64,000 nucleotides of DNA from assembly GCA_038496445.1 (NCBI GenBank), contig JALMLS010000091.1:1-64000 (forward strand). Direction: 5' to 3'. Below, one piece after another: positions 1 through 10,097 of the stretch; the first letter of the stretch is position 1; each line of letters begins with the position of its first letter. This stretch comes from Trichosphaerium sp. ATCC 40318. Taxonomy: Eukaryota > Discosea > Flabellinia > Trichosidae. The notes below the pieces were generated by a model. It worked only from the letters and a program-made list of their open reading frames with translations, was not told the origin of the DNA and made no database searches. The position numbers and the translations under genes were made by a program.

Positions 1-77
1 TTTATTTTATTGGCACATTTATTTTTTTAGGCTCTTGTTTTTTTTTTTGTTTTTTTGGTATGTAAAAAACACTGTGT

Positions 78-244
78 AGGGTGGGGAATTTTGTTTTTTT
101 GGTATAAAAAAAAAACAAAATAGATAATTTATGAGAAGAAAAAAGCCTAAAGAATAAAATTCCCCACCCTAGGCGGAAAAAACTTAAATAAATAGTGGTA
201 TATTTTCTATTATTATACCACTATTTATTTAAGTTTTTTCCGCC
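78..244. repeat. Two adjacent perfect hairpins upstream of nad2
   Basis: Two inverted repeats follow each other. The first pairs 78-92 (agggtggggaatttt) with 156-170; the second pairs 172-202 with 214-244, 31-base arms with an 11-base loop. The surrounding 1-300 is AT-rich with long T runs and no recognisable gene. They resemble the other palindromes of this mitochondrial segment and could be processing signals or mobile hairpin elements; the role is unknown. Confidence 0.85.
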
Positions 245-299
245 TACGGCAAGTAGTATCGCTATTCGAATAGTTATAATATATATAAGTAAAAAAAAG

Positions 300-1600
300 T
301 ATTAATATAGACTTATATATAAGATGGCTAATCTATTTTATTTTTATTTAGAAGAGAGATTCTTATTTTATTTTTATTTGGTGATTAATTTTTGGTACTA
401 GTTTACAAATTTGAGGAAAAAGTGCAGGATTCTTGCAAAAGATTTAGGATTATTATGTTTTGTTTTTCAATTTTAAGCTTTAGTTGTGCGCGTTAATGCA
501 GTGATATGACTGGATCAAACTTATTTTGATGCTTCGGTTGTATCTATTTAAAAGTGTTATAGTGTGCTTCTTTTTTTTTTTGACTTCTATGAGGAAAGTG
601 ATTCCTACAATGGTGTTTACTTAATTTATGTATATGTTATGTAGTTTTTTAATATTATCGTTTTCGAGTTGTTGTGTTGTTGAGTTGTTTTAGAATTATT
701 AGAATTTGTTTCTATATTTTATTAAGTGTAGGTCGAATAAAGTTTCTAAATCTGAGCAGCCCTAAAATATTTAATTTTTAATAAATTAGCTCAGGATTTA
801 TTTTTATAGGTTGTGTTATTTTTTGACTTAAGAGTTCATGTGGTCGTATAAGTTTATAGAGTGGGTGTGGATTTTTATATTTGGATGGTTTATTATCGTA
901 GGGTTATCTCTATTTTTATGTGTTTATTTATAAAATTAGGGATATTTCCGTTTAATTTTTGATTGTTGATAGCTATGAGGCAGGTTCTTTGGGGCTTTAA
1001 GTATTTTAACAGTAGTAAGTAAAATAGTGACCTTGATGTTTTTTTGAAAGTATTTTTTGTATTGATACAAATTGAAGAAATAAGTCAATAATAACAGTAT
1101 TTTCAGTTATTAGCATGTGGTTTTTGTATTTTTAGGTGTTAGTCAAATAAGATTAGAAGAATTTGAGCGTATAGCTCAGTGTAAATTTAAGTTATTTATT
1201 ATTAGCATGTAATACTGCATCTCATTTAGTTTTTTATGTATTTTAATTTATTTGGTATTTATATGCTTGTAAGCATGGGTTTTTTTTTAATTTGTTTATT
1301 TTGTTAAGTCATTTACAAAATAGAGTATAGTAAATATGTTAGATTTTTTAAATTTAATCATATAGCGTTTCGTGAAGTATATTTTTTTGATTAAGTTTTT
1401 TATCTGTAGCAGGATTACCTCCGCTAATGGCTTTTTTTCTAAATTTTTGTTAATATCGAGTTTATTAGCGGTAGTGATTGATTACTTGCTATATTTTGCA
1501 TTTTAGTCGTATTTTTGCATTAAGTTTTATTTAAACGTTTTCAAGGATTCCTGTTTGGTAAATTTTGAGGATGAGGCTTATATATAAGGCGAGACGAAAT
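300..1600 (+). CDS. nad2: nad2, NADH dehydrogenase subunit 2, cryptic gene needing insertional RNA editing
   Basis: No long open frame exists, but conserved Nad2 blocks appear in order when the frame is changed repeatedly: SEAALKYLIFN near 750, KLGIFPFNFW near 935-975 (the W is TGA), DSYEAGSLG near 968, LSILTVVSKIVTLMFF near 995-1040, RIAYSSVNLSYLLLA near 1170-1205, and LSVAGLPPLMAFFL near 1400-1440. Between blocks the DNA lacks single bases, for example before GATAGCTAT and before GCTTTAAGT. Nad2 is a membrane subunit of respiratory complex I in the mitochondrial inner membrane. Frame jumps every few tens of bases match genes that are restored by nucleotide insertion in myxomycete mitochondria. 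The ends are estimates because the start and stop codons may also be created by editing. Decay into a pseudogene is less likely because the conserved motifs are intact between the jumps. Confidence 0.78.
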
Positions 1601-1619
1601 ATTTATTATATGTTAGCTT

Positions 1620-3115
1620 TTTTTTTATGGCTAATATTTTATTTATTTTAATTATGATGTTTTATTTTTATTGATATAGATATGTTAATTTAATTTAAAT
1701 TAATGACAAATTGACTTTTAATTTTGGGTAATAGGGATTGCGTGTTATTTTTTTAGTATATATAAATGTTATATTAGTTGGCTTTTTTTATTTTATTTTT
1801 TTGTGATACTGAGTTATTTTATATTTTTAGTTACATAGGTAATTTTTTTAGGAGGAACAGAGGATTGGATGTGACGTTTGTCTTATCTTTTCATATTTTA
1901 AGCAGCAGTTTGTTTATATAGGTAAGCTCCTTAATTGGGATCGCAAGTATAGAATAATAGTTTTATTTTTATGCTTTTAGCATAACTTGTTGTGCGCAGG
2001 TGCTTTTTTAGTATATGATCTTATTTTTTTTTATATTATTTTTGAGTTTTTTTAATACCTCTTTTTTTTTTTATAGGTATTTGAGGTACTAAAAAGCGAC
2101 GGTAATAGCATCCTTTAAATTATTTTTATATACGTATTAGGATCTTTTTCTATGCTTATAGGTTAATGTCTTTATATTCTCAAGTGGTACATTTGATCTG
2201 TATACCTTATTTTATATAATAATAGTTTTCAGCGAGATTAGGTACATGTATTTTATTTTTAACAGCATTTGCTGTTAAACACCCATGTATCCATTTCATT
2301 TATGTTACCCGAAGCACATGTAGAGGCAACAACAGTAGGTTCGGTTATTTTAGCAGCTTGATTTTAAAATTAGCTTGTATGGGCTGTGTAGATTTGTTAT
2401 TCTTTGTTTTTTGAATCTATAAAATATATGCGCCTTTATTTTTTGTAATTATAATAATTGTATTTTACATAGTGTATGTTTATCGTGTAGACATGTGATG
2501 TTAAAAAAGCATAGCTTATATGTCTATAGCACATATGATTTTAGTTTGATTGGTTTGTTTTCGTTAAATATAGTAGGTGTGCAAGATGCATTTATTTATT
2601 AGTAGGACATGGTTAGTATCGAGTGGTTATTTATTTTAGTAGGTATTTTATATGATAGTTTAAAACTCGTGTTATTTTTTATTATGGAGTATAAGTCAAA
2701 TAATGCCATTATGGCATTATTTTATTTTATGTTTATTTTTGCTAATTTTGGTTTTCCTGTTTTTTAAATTTTGTGGAGAACTTTTAATTTTTTTTTCTTG
2801 TCTTTATATAGTTTTTTATTAAGTTTTTTTTTATGTTTAGGTATGTTATATCTACAGGGGCTAGTGTATGAATGTATAATAGGATAGTTTTTGGGAAGTT
2901 AAATACGAAGGCATATTAAAAAAGGTTTGAAAAGAAGTCAAAGAGAAAAAAATTGAAGATTAATGGGAGTAGTAGAGGTTGGTTGATTAGTACGTATGGT
3001 CGTACAGATTTAACTTGGCGTGAATTAATATTTTATGCTTTTTATTATGTACCGTGTAATATTAGGAATATTACCATGGTTTGGGAATTCAGCGTTGGTC
3101 ATTTTATACTACTAA
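1620..3115 (+). CDS. nad4: nad4, NADH dehydrogenase subunit 4, cryptic gene needing insertional RNA editing
   Basis: Nad4 signatures occur in order in alternating frames: IFIYVLGSFSMLIG near 2125-2165, FSARLGTCILFLTAFAVKHP near 2228-2285, MYPFHL then LPEAHVEATTVGSVILAA near 2286-2360 (the family hallmark is WLPEAHVEAPTAGSVILAG), LYGLCRFVIL near 2375-2405, AHMILV and GLFSLNIVGVQ near 2530-2590, GHGLVSSG and LFILVGILYD near 2608-2655, YNRIVFGKLNTKAY near 2872-2920 and DLTWRELIFY near 3008-3040. Two missing bases fall after GC in GCA GC|TTG ATT and TTA GC|TTG TAT. Nad4 is a proton-pumping membrane subunit of complex I. It follows nad2 directly on the same strand. The N-terminal part before 2100 is poorly resolved, and the 3' end is put just before the next open frame. 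Confidence 0.85.
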
Positions 3116-3138
3116 CAGAATAAATAAGCTTACTTATC

Positions 3139-4161
3139 ATGGAAAATTCTAAAATTGTTGATGAAATAATGGAAAAAATGGCACGTTTTTTTTTTGTTTT
3201 TTTTAATTGCCTAAAAAGCAAAAAAAGCAAAGGGGCCTACGTGTCTATACCAGGATTGATATTAGAACCTCAAAATTTAGAGGAGGTTATACATAATAGG
3301 TTCATTTTATTAGGAGTAACAAGTGTATTATTTATAGTTTGTTTAGGTTTTGCTGCAGGTTTTTATTATAATAGTAATAATCATATAATCTCTGTAGATA
3401 TGGACTGTATTGATCAGGTGCTTCGCTATAATTTAGGGTATAAAAATTTAAAAAACGATGTGAATCTTGAGAATTGTGAAGCATATTTTGAACCGCAAAA
3501 TATATTAATATTACCAGCTTTTGAATTTGAAGATCCAGATTTAGATTTAGACGAAAAAATAATTGAGGGAATTTTAGAATTGCAGCAACAAATACCAAAA
3601 GTAGAGGTAGAGTTAGACGTTGCAAGTGAAACAGTAAAAATAATGGAGCAAGCTTTAGAGTCTTACAATTGAGGTAATTATAGAGAAAATATAGTAAATA
3701 TCGAAGATGAACCTACTTATCAAGGGACAGAAAATTTTCAAGGATATAATAATCCAAATTTAGATGAGTTATTGTCAGATGCAATAGCTTCATCTAAATT
3801 TAATGTATCTGATGAACTAGATGATAGTTCATCAGATACATTAAATTTAGATGAAGCTATTGCATCTGATGGTTCAAATGAAATTTTTGAGAATATTGTG
3901 ACTTTTGAGGAAGAAGATTATGGAGGAAAAGATACTTTAGAAGGAATTGACATAGTGTTTCCCGGAGAAAATCAACTGGTAAGGGAAATTGGTGAAAATA
4001 TTGATGGAAATTTATATTGTAGTTATGAAGAAAATATGGTAGGTTGTTATGATTGTTTAAATGAAACTACTCAGATTTTTTTAGATATGGATAATGATTT
4101 TTTTTTATTTGTTGAAATATTAAAAAAAGTTATATATTTTTTAATATCTATTTTTTTTTAA
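3139..4161 (+). CDS. Unedited mitochondrial ORF of 340 codons, acidic, one membrane segment
   Basis: A continuous frame from ATG at 3139 to TAA at 4161 if the single in-frame TGA at 3670-3672 is read as Trp. I do not recognise the product. A short basic N-terminal part is followed by one hydrophobic helix at about residues 55-75 (LLGVTSVLFIVCLGFAAGF), and the long C-terminal part is strongly acidic (runs such as EFEDPDLDLDEK and many D/E/S). The last residues are hydrophobic again (KKVIYFLISIFF), so a second membrane anchor is possible. Unlike nad4, which ends immediately upstream, it needs no frame changes. A self-complementary stretch lies within it (GATGCAATAGCTTCATCT near 3779 and its reverse complement near 3853). 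It could be a plasmid-type or lineage-specific mitochondrial membrane protein. Confidence 0.6.
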
Positions 4162-4184
4162 TATTTTATTTTATATTTTTTATT

Positions 4185-4302
4185 TAAAAAAAGAGAATGT
4201 TATTTGTATTATAAATGAATATTTAAAAAAGATAGTTATTTGTTTATAATTTTTTATAGTTTCAAGGGAAGAAGCGAAATTAAAAATAAATTAAGTTCTT
4301 TA
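4185..4302 (+). repeat. Direct repeat copy 1 (about 115 bp)
   Basis: Nearly identical to 11261-11376 with three point differences that I can see; it contains the string gtttcaagggaagaagcgaa. The two copies bound the block that holds the lysine-rich ORFs and most palindromes. A third, partial copy in reverse orientation forms the last 50 or so bases before 16255. Confidence 0.9.
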
Positions 4303-4716
4303 TTTTATTTTTTTTTGTTTTTTAGATAGCTTTTATTTTTTTTTTTATATTTAAGTGTTTTTAGGTTTAGCATTGTAGGTTGGTTAAAAGAAGATTTTAA
4401 TAATATAGTTTACATTTTAAAAAAAGAGTAAGACCTATTGTTTTTATTCTTTGTGATTAGGTTACGACGGTTTACGTGTTATAATGAAGCATATAATTTT
4501 AATAGGGCATCTTTAGTGTGTCAAACAGATATTGTGTAGGTATGACTACATGGATGGTTATGTAGGTGGATGTATTTGGATAAATGGTATAGCTAAGTGG
4601 TAATAATTATAGTTTTAATTGTAATGCTGAAGTGATGGTTTTACTGAGTTGCTATAACAAAAGGTTTCTTTATGTTTTGAAAAAAAGAAATTTAGTTTTG
4701 AATTACTAACTAGTGA
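4303..4716. other. AT-rich stretch, no gene assigned
   Basis: About 400 bases without an open frame in either code. Short peptide-like stretches in changing frames could belong to another insertionally edited gene, but no family motif was recognised. Confidence 0.4.
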
Positions 4717-4788
4717 TATTTTTTTAGAGAATTGTTGCGTTACCAAAAAATTAATTTTTTGGTAACGCAACAATTCTCTAAAAAAATA
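4717..4788. repeat. Perfect palindrome, 36-base arms
   Basis: Self-complementary around 4752/4753; the core reads ccaaaaaattaattttttgg. It has no loop and would form a cruciform or hairpin. It lies in sequence without an assigned gene. Confidence 0.92.
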
Positions 4789-4832
4789 CAGAGTAATCAT
4801 CTAGATATTAAAGTTTTTTAAAAGGTTATTTA

Positions 4833-5006
4833 TGTGTTGGAGGATAACGAACAAAAAAAGATTTAAGGGAATGATTTTAAAACTAACATATTTAAATATC
4901 GCTTATTTTTAGGTTGTTTAAACAACCTAAAAATAAGCGATATTTAAATATGTTAGTTTTAAAATCATTCCCTTAAATCTTTTTTTGTTCGTTATCCTCC
5001 AACACA
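4833..5006. repeat. Perfect palindrome, 87-base arms
   Basis: Self-complementary around 4919/4920 with core ttgtttaaacaa; outer ends tgtgttgg and ccaacaca. One of the longest in the block, with no spacer. Confidence 0.93.
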
Positions 5007-5837
5007 GTTTATTTATTATTTAATAGGGGTTTAGCTGATTTAAGGTATGAATATGCCTTGATATGTTTATGATCAATGGTGATATATAGTTGTTTTGTAA
5101 AACTTGGTTATATACTTGTTATAGTAGTCGTAATGTGTGTTTTATAGTGTTCTCGTTTTATGGAGATCAATTTAATAAACAAAAATTAGCCAAAATAGAT
5201 CAAATGTGAGGTTTAAGTTAACTTATATGAAGGAAGAAAAGCTTCTATAAACTTGGTTATGTTTATAAATTAAGAATTTTGTGCAAGAAATTTAGAGTTT
5301 TTATATTAATTATAAGTTTTTACGTAAGGGTGGTTTTTAGGTGTTAATTGAGGCGTTTTTTAAAATAGCAAAGTTTTATATTTTGTTTTGCTAAATTTTG
5401 TATTATATTTTGAAAAAATAGGAATAATTTAGTTAGATTAGGGTTGGTAAAATGGAAAATTTAAATCATTCGTTTTCGGTTTATTTTTTGATATTTTAAG
5501 TTTTTTTATACGTGTTTATATTTTTATGTAAAAGTGTTTAGAAGTTTATACCACGTCGTAGTAATCTTTTTGAAAAACTTTATGAAAAGGTAAGCGTAAT
5601 TAATTTTAAGAAAATATCTTAATAGTAAGCAAATTTTGTATTATATCGTGAAATAAGAAACCAGAAAAAATAAGCAATAAATTAAATAAATTACATATTA
5701 GTGGACGTTATAGAAGGTAAAATTGCCTATAAAAAATAAACTTATTTTAAAAATAAATTAAGTTTATTAATTTTGTAAATTTAAATAAAAATATTGAATA
5801 GAAAAAAAAAAGAAAAAAAAAAAAAACGGCGTTTTAA
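5007..5837. other. AT-rich stretch, no gene assigned
   Basis: No open frame of note in either code. It may hide an edited gene, since short alternating open stretches occur, but nothing could be assigned. It ends in long A runs before the 5838 palindrome. Confidence 0.4.
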
Positions 5838-5980
5838 AAACAAAGACGTAAACTTTATATCCCGCTTTATTAAATTTTTATCGATAGGTAAGCGGGATAT
5901 AAAGTTTACGTCTTTGTTTAGTTAACTAAAAGAGAGACGTAAACTTTATATCCCGCTTACCTATCGATAAAAATTTAATA
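5838..5980. repeat. A / inverted A / A triple-copy palindrome
   Basis: The 24-base unit beginning agacgtaaactttatatccc occurs at 5844-5867 (+), 5890-5913 (-) and 5935-5958 (+). The first two copies form a hairpin with 30-base arms (5838-5867 with 5890-5919). The last two form another with 46-base arms (5868-5913 with 5935-5980). The middle copy can pair with either side, so two alternative hairpins compete. Confidence 0.9.
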
Positions 5981-5997
5981 GTAATTAAGTCATTAAT

Positions 5998-6265
5998 TTT
6001 GGGTCTCTTTAATTTTACTAGTAAGAAAAAACCTGGATATTTCTTACTAAGGTTATCTAATATTATTTCTTCGCTGGTATACTTAATTTTAAATTAATTT
6101 AAAATTAAGTATACCAGCGAAGAAATAATATTAGATAACCTTAGTAAGAAATATCCAGGTTTTTTCTTACTAGTAAAATTAAAGAGACCCAAAGGTTATT
6201 TGTGAAAAAAAACAACCTTTGGGTCTCTTTAATTTTACTAGTAAGAAAAAACCTGGATATTTCTT
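5998..6265. repeat. A / inverted A / A triple-copy palindrome
   Basis: A perfect palindrome 5998-6193 (98-base arms, centre 6095/6096) is followed by a third, direct copy of its outer part at 6214-6265, which pairs with 6146-6197 (52-base arms, 16-base loop). The unit begins tttgggtctctttaatttta. The third copy forms the first codons of the lysine-rich frame starting at 6202. Confidence 0.92.
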
Positions 6266-8175
6266 TAAAAAATCGCGATAGGATCTTTTTTAAAGAAACA
6301 AATAAAAGTGAAGGTATAAATACATATCTAAAAGAAACAAATAAAAGTGAAGGTATAAATACATGTTTAAAAGAAAGAAAAGAAGTTAGTTTTAATATTG
6401 ATTTAGTAGGTAAAATTAAAAGTAAAATTAAAGAAAGTAATTTAAAATTATATTTTTTACGTGATATTTTATTAAGTCAAAGTTTTCTTTCTTTTTTAGA
6501 TAGTCAATACACGTTGGACGTACGTCCAACGTGTATTGACTATCTAAAAAAGAAAGAAAACTTTGACTTAATAAAATATCACGTAAAAAATATAATTTTA
6601 AAACCTTCATTGTTTTTTCATAAACGTTACATTAGAAAAAGGTTTTTATTAAAAAAAATAAAAAGAATAGTAAAAAAACCAAGTAAAATATATAAAAAAT
6701 ACTTACGACGTCAGTATTTTTTATATTTTAGAAAGGAAAGAAAAAAAAAAACAAAAAAAAGGAAAGAAAAAATAAAAAAGATAAAAAAAGAACATTATAA
6801 AAAAAAATACATTAAATTTAAATTTTTTCAGAAGCTTCTGAAAAAATTTAAATTTAATGTAAAATATAAAATAAAAATTTTTAATTCTAAAATAAAAATT
6901 TTAAAAACCAAAAAAAGTCAAGGTAATAAAATAAAAAGAATATTAAAAAAAAAGAAAAAAAAAAAAAAGGTATTAAAATTTTTAGTAGGTAGATATACAA
7001 AAGGTTATTTTAGAAAAAAAAGAGCATGAGATCGCAGGCAAGAAAGAATAAAACAAAAAAAAATTGAAAAAAAAGAAGAGATTAAAAAAAAAAGAAAAAA
7101 ATTTTTTAAAAAACTTAGGAAAAAAAAAAAAGCAATAAAAAAAGAGATTAAAAAAATAATAAAGCAAAAAAAAAGATATAAAAAAGAGATTAAGAAAATA
7201 AAAAGAAAATATAAGTTAAATAAACTTATGATATTAATATTAAAAAATAAAATGATTAAAATGATTAAAAATTTTAATCATAAGTTTTTTAAATTTTTAG
7301 TTATTAGAAAAAAAAGAAGAATCAAATTTAATATAAAATCTCTTCTTTTTTTTTATTATGTTAAATTGAAAAATAAAAGAAAAAACGTAGAACAAACTAA
7401 GTATAAAAATTTAATGAGATTTTTATACTTAAAAAAAAAAAAAGAAAAAAAAAAAAAATTAGAAAGCTTAAGAAATTTAATTTATAAAAAAAGAGGGAAA
7501 AAAGTAAAAGAAGAAAAAAAAAATATATATAGAAAAATTTATAAAAATTATTATAATAGTTTTTATAAAGGATGAATTTTAAAAGCAAACAAAAAAAGAA
7601 TGAAACGGAAAAAAAAGAATGAAAAAGAAAAAAAAAGTGTTAGTTTAAAAAAAAATTTAGAAAAAGAATGGTTTTGATATGGGATACGTAAAATACTAAA
7701 AAAAAAAAAAGCAAAAAAAAAAAAAGAATGAGGATATATTTTAGGTACAAAATGGCGTAAAAGATTAAAATTAAAAAAAAAAGAAAAAAAAAAATCAAAA
7801 AATAGAAATAGAAGATTACAAGCATGAGTTTTAATAAAAAAAAAGTGAGGTAAAATAAAGTATAAAATAATAGATAATAAAAAAAAATATATTAGATTTT
7901 TAAAGAAAAAACGATTGTTAAAAAAAAAACGTTTATTAAAAATAAAGAAAAATAAGGTATTAAATAAGAATGTATATAAAAAAAGAAAAAAAAAGTGGAG
8001 AAAGTATAAATATATTAGTAGAAAGAAGCGTTTTGCTATGTTGGAAAAGGTTAATAAAAAAATAAATAAATTTTGAAAGCAAAATTTATTTAAAAACAAA
8101 GCAACTAAATCTTGTCAAATAAAATTAAATACGTTTAAATCAAAAGGTTTATGGAATCGTAAAACGTTTCGCTAG
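6202..8175 (+). CDS. Very lysine-rich mitochondrial ORF (about 657 codons), TGA read as Trp
   Basis: One continuous frame from a GTG at 6202 to TAG at 8173-8175 if in-frame TGA codons (7027, 7573, 7675 and others downstream) are Trp; with the standard code it breaks into pieces. I do not recognise the product. It is extremely rich in Lys with Arg, Ile and Phe, which suggests an RNA-binding or ribosomal-protein-like polypeptide of the kind found in AT-rich mitochondria, but no family motif is visible. No ATG is in frame near the start, so the first codon is uncertain. Residues encoded at 6292-6369 repeat KETNKSEGINTYL / KETNKSEGINTCL. Two perfect palindromes (6441-6602 and 6808-6861) are translated in frame and a third overlaps the stop codon. 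It needs no frame changes, unlike nad2, nad3, nad4 and nad6. Confidence 0.6.
6292..6369 (+). repeat. Tandem duplication, 2 x 39 bp, in frame
   Basis: Units 6292-6330 and 6331-6369 differ only near their last bases and encode 13 residues each (KETNKSEGINTYL and KETNKSEGINTCL). The unit length is a multiple of three, so the frame is kept. Confidence 0.92.
6441..6602. repeat. Perfect palindrome inside a coding frame, 81-base arms
   Basis: Centre at 6521/6522 with core ggacgtacgtcc. The whole palindrome is translated as part of the 6202-8175 frame and is also open on the other strand. Confidence 0.93.
6808..6861. repeat. Perfect palindrome inside a coding frame, 27-base arms
   Basis: Centre aagctt at 6834/6835, flanked by cagaagcttctg and AT-rich arms; translated in frame within the lysine-rich ORF. 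Confidence 0.9.
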
Positions 8176-8247
8176 ACGCTTTTCCTAAATTTTAGGAAAA
8201 GCGTCTAGCGAAACGTTTTACGATTCCATAAACCTTTTGATTTAAAC
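8133..8247. repeat. Perfect palindrome overlapping the end of the lysine-rich ORF
   Basis: 57-base arms around a single central base at 8190; arms include gtttcgctagacgcttttcc. The TAG stop of the 6202-8175 frame lies in the left arm, so this element may have supplied the stop codon. Confidence 0.92.
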
Positions 8248-8272
8248 ACAAGGTTATCTTTTAAAAATTTTA

Positions 8273-8316
8273 TTTTGAGAAATCGACTTTATTATAATAA
8301 AGTCGATTTCTCAAAA
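8273..8316. repeat. Perfect palindrome, 22-base arms
   Basis: Core tttattataataaa centred at 8294/8295, with arms reading gaaatcgac and its complement. Confidence 0.88.
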
Positions 8317-8354
8317 CGTAAAAAAGCTGGGGGATTTTGTTAAATAGTCAAAGC

Positions 8355-8453
8355 TTTACGCATACGTTTGACAATACGTTGCATAAAAGATCGTGCTGCA
8401 TTAGAAATGCAGCACGATCTTTTATGCAACGTATTGTCAAACGTATGCGTAAA
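8355..8453. repeat. Perfect hairpin, 46-base arms, 7-base loop
   Basis: Arms 8355-8400 and 8408-8453 enclose ttagaaa. The closing part reads gatcgtgctgca / tgcagcacgatc, the most GC-rich stem in the block. Confidence 0.92.
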
Positions 8454-8643
8454 AAAACTGGTTATTTAAATTACGAAATAACTTAGCATACCTTTGAAAA
8501 GGAAATTTTGTAAAATTTAAAAAATTTATATCAAAAAGACGGTGACAAAATAAAAAATTTTATAAAAAATGATTATTTGGTAGCAAAAATCAATGTGTAA
8601 ATTTTAAAAAAAATAGAAATGTAAGATGATTTCTACCTAATAG

Positions 8644-8994
8644 TTAAAATTAAAATCATTTGGAAAAAATTGATTGTTTTTTAATGAAAAAAAAAAATGA
8701 AAAGAATTTTATAGAAAATTAAGATATATTTATGGTGAGGATCGTAAAGATAGATTATTTTGAGTATGGCGTCATTGAATAATATTTAAAAATAAAGGTA
8801 GAGCCAAACTATTGCAGTTAATACGTCGTAAATATAAACATAGTATAGATATTTATGGTTTATGAAGACTTATAAAAAAAATAAAATTAAATGCTTTTAG
8901 AGAAAAAGAAGGTAAACGTAAGGAAATAAGATTTATTAAACAATGGTTCAAATGAAAAATAAAAAGACCAAAAAAGTTACAACAAATAATCTAG
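8644..8994 (+). CDS. Small basic mitochondrial ORF (about 116 codons), possibly ribosomal
   Basis: Open from after the TAG at 8641 to TAG at 8992-8994 when TGA is Trp; it contains six TGA codons, several next to aromatic residues (for example LFWVWRHW near 8757). No ATG is in frame, so the start is undefined, possibly TTG at 8674. The stretch RKLRYIYG near 8714-8735 recalls the start of the conserved part of ribosomal protein S4, but the rest does not fit well enough to name it. It sits between two other lysine-rich frames on the same strand. Confidence 0.45.
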
Positions 8995-9005
8995 GTTTTA
9001 ATAAT

Positions 9006-10097
9006 ATGATGAATATATTAATACGTTCTACTCTTTTAGCGAGGGACAGCTTATATTATAATAAATTAATTTGAAGTTTAGATAAAAGTGGAAAACTATC
9101 GAGAAAAATTAAATATAATCTTTGATTAAAATATAACAAAGGAAAAAAATGAAACGAAAAGAAGATAAGAACTATATATTTAAAAAAATTAAGAAATAGA
9201 CGTATTAACTTTATAGAGAAAACGTTTAATGGGAGATTATTTAAATCATTTTTTTGAAATAATTATTTAAATAATAAAAAAAGGTTTACTTTAAAAAAAA
9301 CTAAAAGTTTAAAAAGAGGAAAAAAAAATAATTATTTCAAAAAAAGTCAAATAAAAGCATGAAAATGAGCAAAAATAAAAAAAAAGAGAAATAATAGGAG
9401 AGGTTATGGGAAAAGATGAAGAAAATTTCGTATAAAAGATAAAAAGTTAATTTATAAATTAAAAAAAAAGGAAAAAAAAAGAAAAAAAAAAAAAATAATA
9501 AAAAAAGGAAAGGTATATAAAATAAGGTCTTTTAAGAAAATATTAAAGATATATAATCTTATTAGAAAAAAACTAAAAAAAAAAAAAGAAAAAAAAAGGA
9601 AAAAAAAAAAGAAAAAATATGATAAGGTATATTATTATAATTATATATCTTATCTATTGAAAAAAGGTATATTTTCAGATATAACTAAAAAGAAGCGTGA
9701 ATTAGCTTTAAAAATTGGTTGTGTATTATCCTTAAAATCTAAACGAGCACGTAAATCACGTAGAAAGCTTTTACGTAAATTTTTAGCTAAAGTAGCTCGT
9801 CTATCTGATAGACGAGCTACTTTAGCTAAAAATTTACGTAAAAGCTTTCTACGTGATTTACGTGCTCGTTTAGATTTTAAGGATAATACACAACCAATTT
9901 TTAAAGCTAATTCACCAAGGTTTTCTTATATAAATACTTTAAATGATTTTAGAAATTATCGTTTAGTTTTAAGTGAAGGTTTTGAACATAGCAGGCTTAT
10001 GTTCTTAATTTCTTTACGCAAGGTTTTTCTAGAAAATTTTGAATGTGATTGAAACGGGAGGAAAAAAAAAAAAAGAAGAAAAGCAAAAGCTGATTAA
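9006..10097 (+). CDS. Lysine/arginine-rich mitochondrial ORF (363 codons), TGA read as Trp
   Basis: Starts at ATG 9006 (a second ATG follows at once) and runs to TAA at 10095-10097 with about ten in-frame TGA codons taken as Trp. The N-terminus is MMNILIRSTLLARDSLYY. The middle is almost pure Lys/Arg, and the C-terminal third is more normal (FRNYRLVLSEGFEHSRLMF). I do not recognise it; an rRNA-binding protein is the most likely class. A 219-base palindrome (9697-9915) is translated in frame and gives the Arg-rich part around KSKRARKSRRKLLRKFLAKV. The stop codon lies at the edge of the 10082-10286 palindromic element. Confidence 0.6.
9697..9915. repeat. 219-base perfect palindrome inside a coding frame
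   Basis: Arms of 109 bases on either side of a central T at 9806 (core gtctatctgatagac). I checked complementarity outward base by base to 9697/9915. It is wholly inside the 9006-10097 frame and open in that frame. Confidence 0.93.

Noticed and set aside
300-3115. Frame breaks in nad genes as plain sequencing error
   Set aside because: Breaks are too frequent and always of missing-base type, while nearby ORFs of over 1 kb and almost all nuclear exons are unbroken in the same contig.
3332-3625. Minus-strand frame opposite the acidic ORF
   Set aside because: Shadow of the + strand frame, low-complexity and without family features.
7563-8099. Long minus-strand open frame opposite the lysine-rich ORF
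   Set aside because: Phe/Leu-rich mirror of AAA/AAG codons on the other strand; no start context or motif.
9006-10097. Assignment of the lysine-rich ORFs to rps3 or var1
   Set aside because: Composition fits such proteins but no conserved residues could be identified, so no symbol was given.
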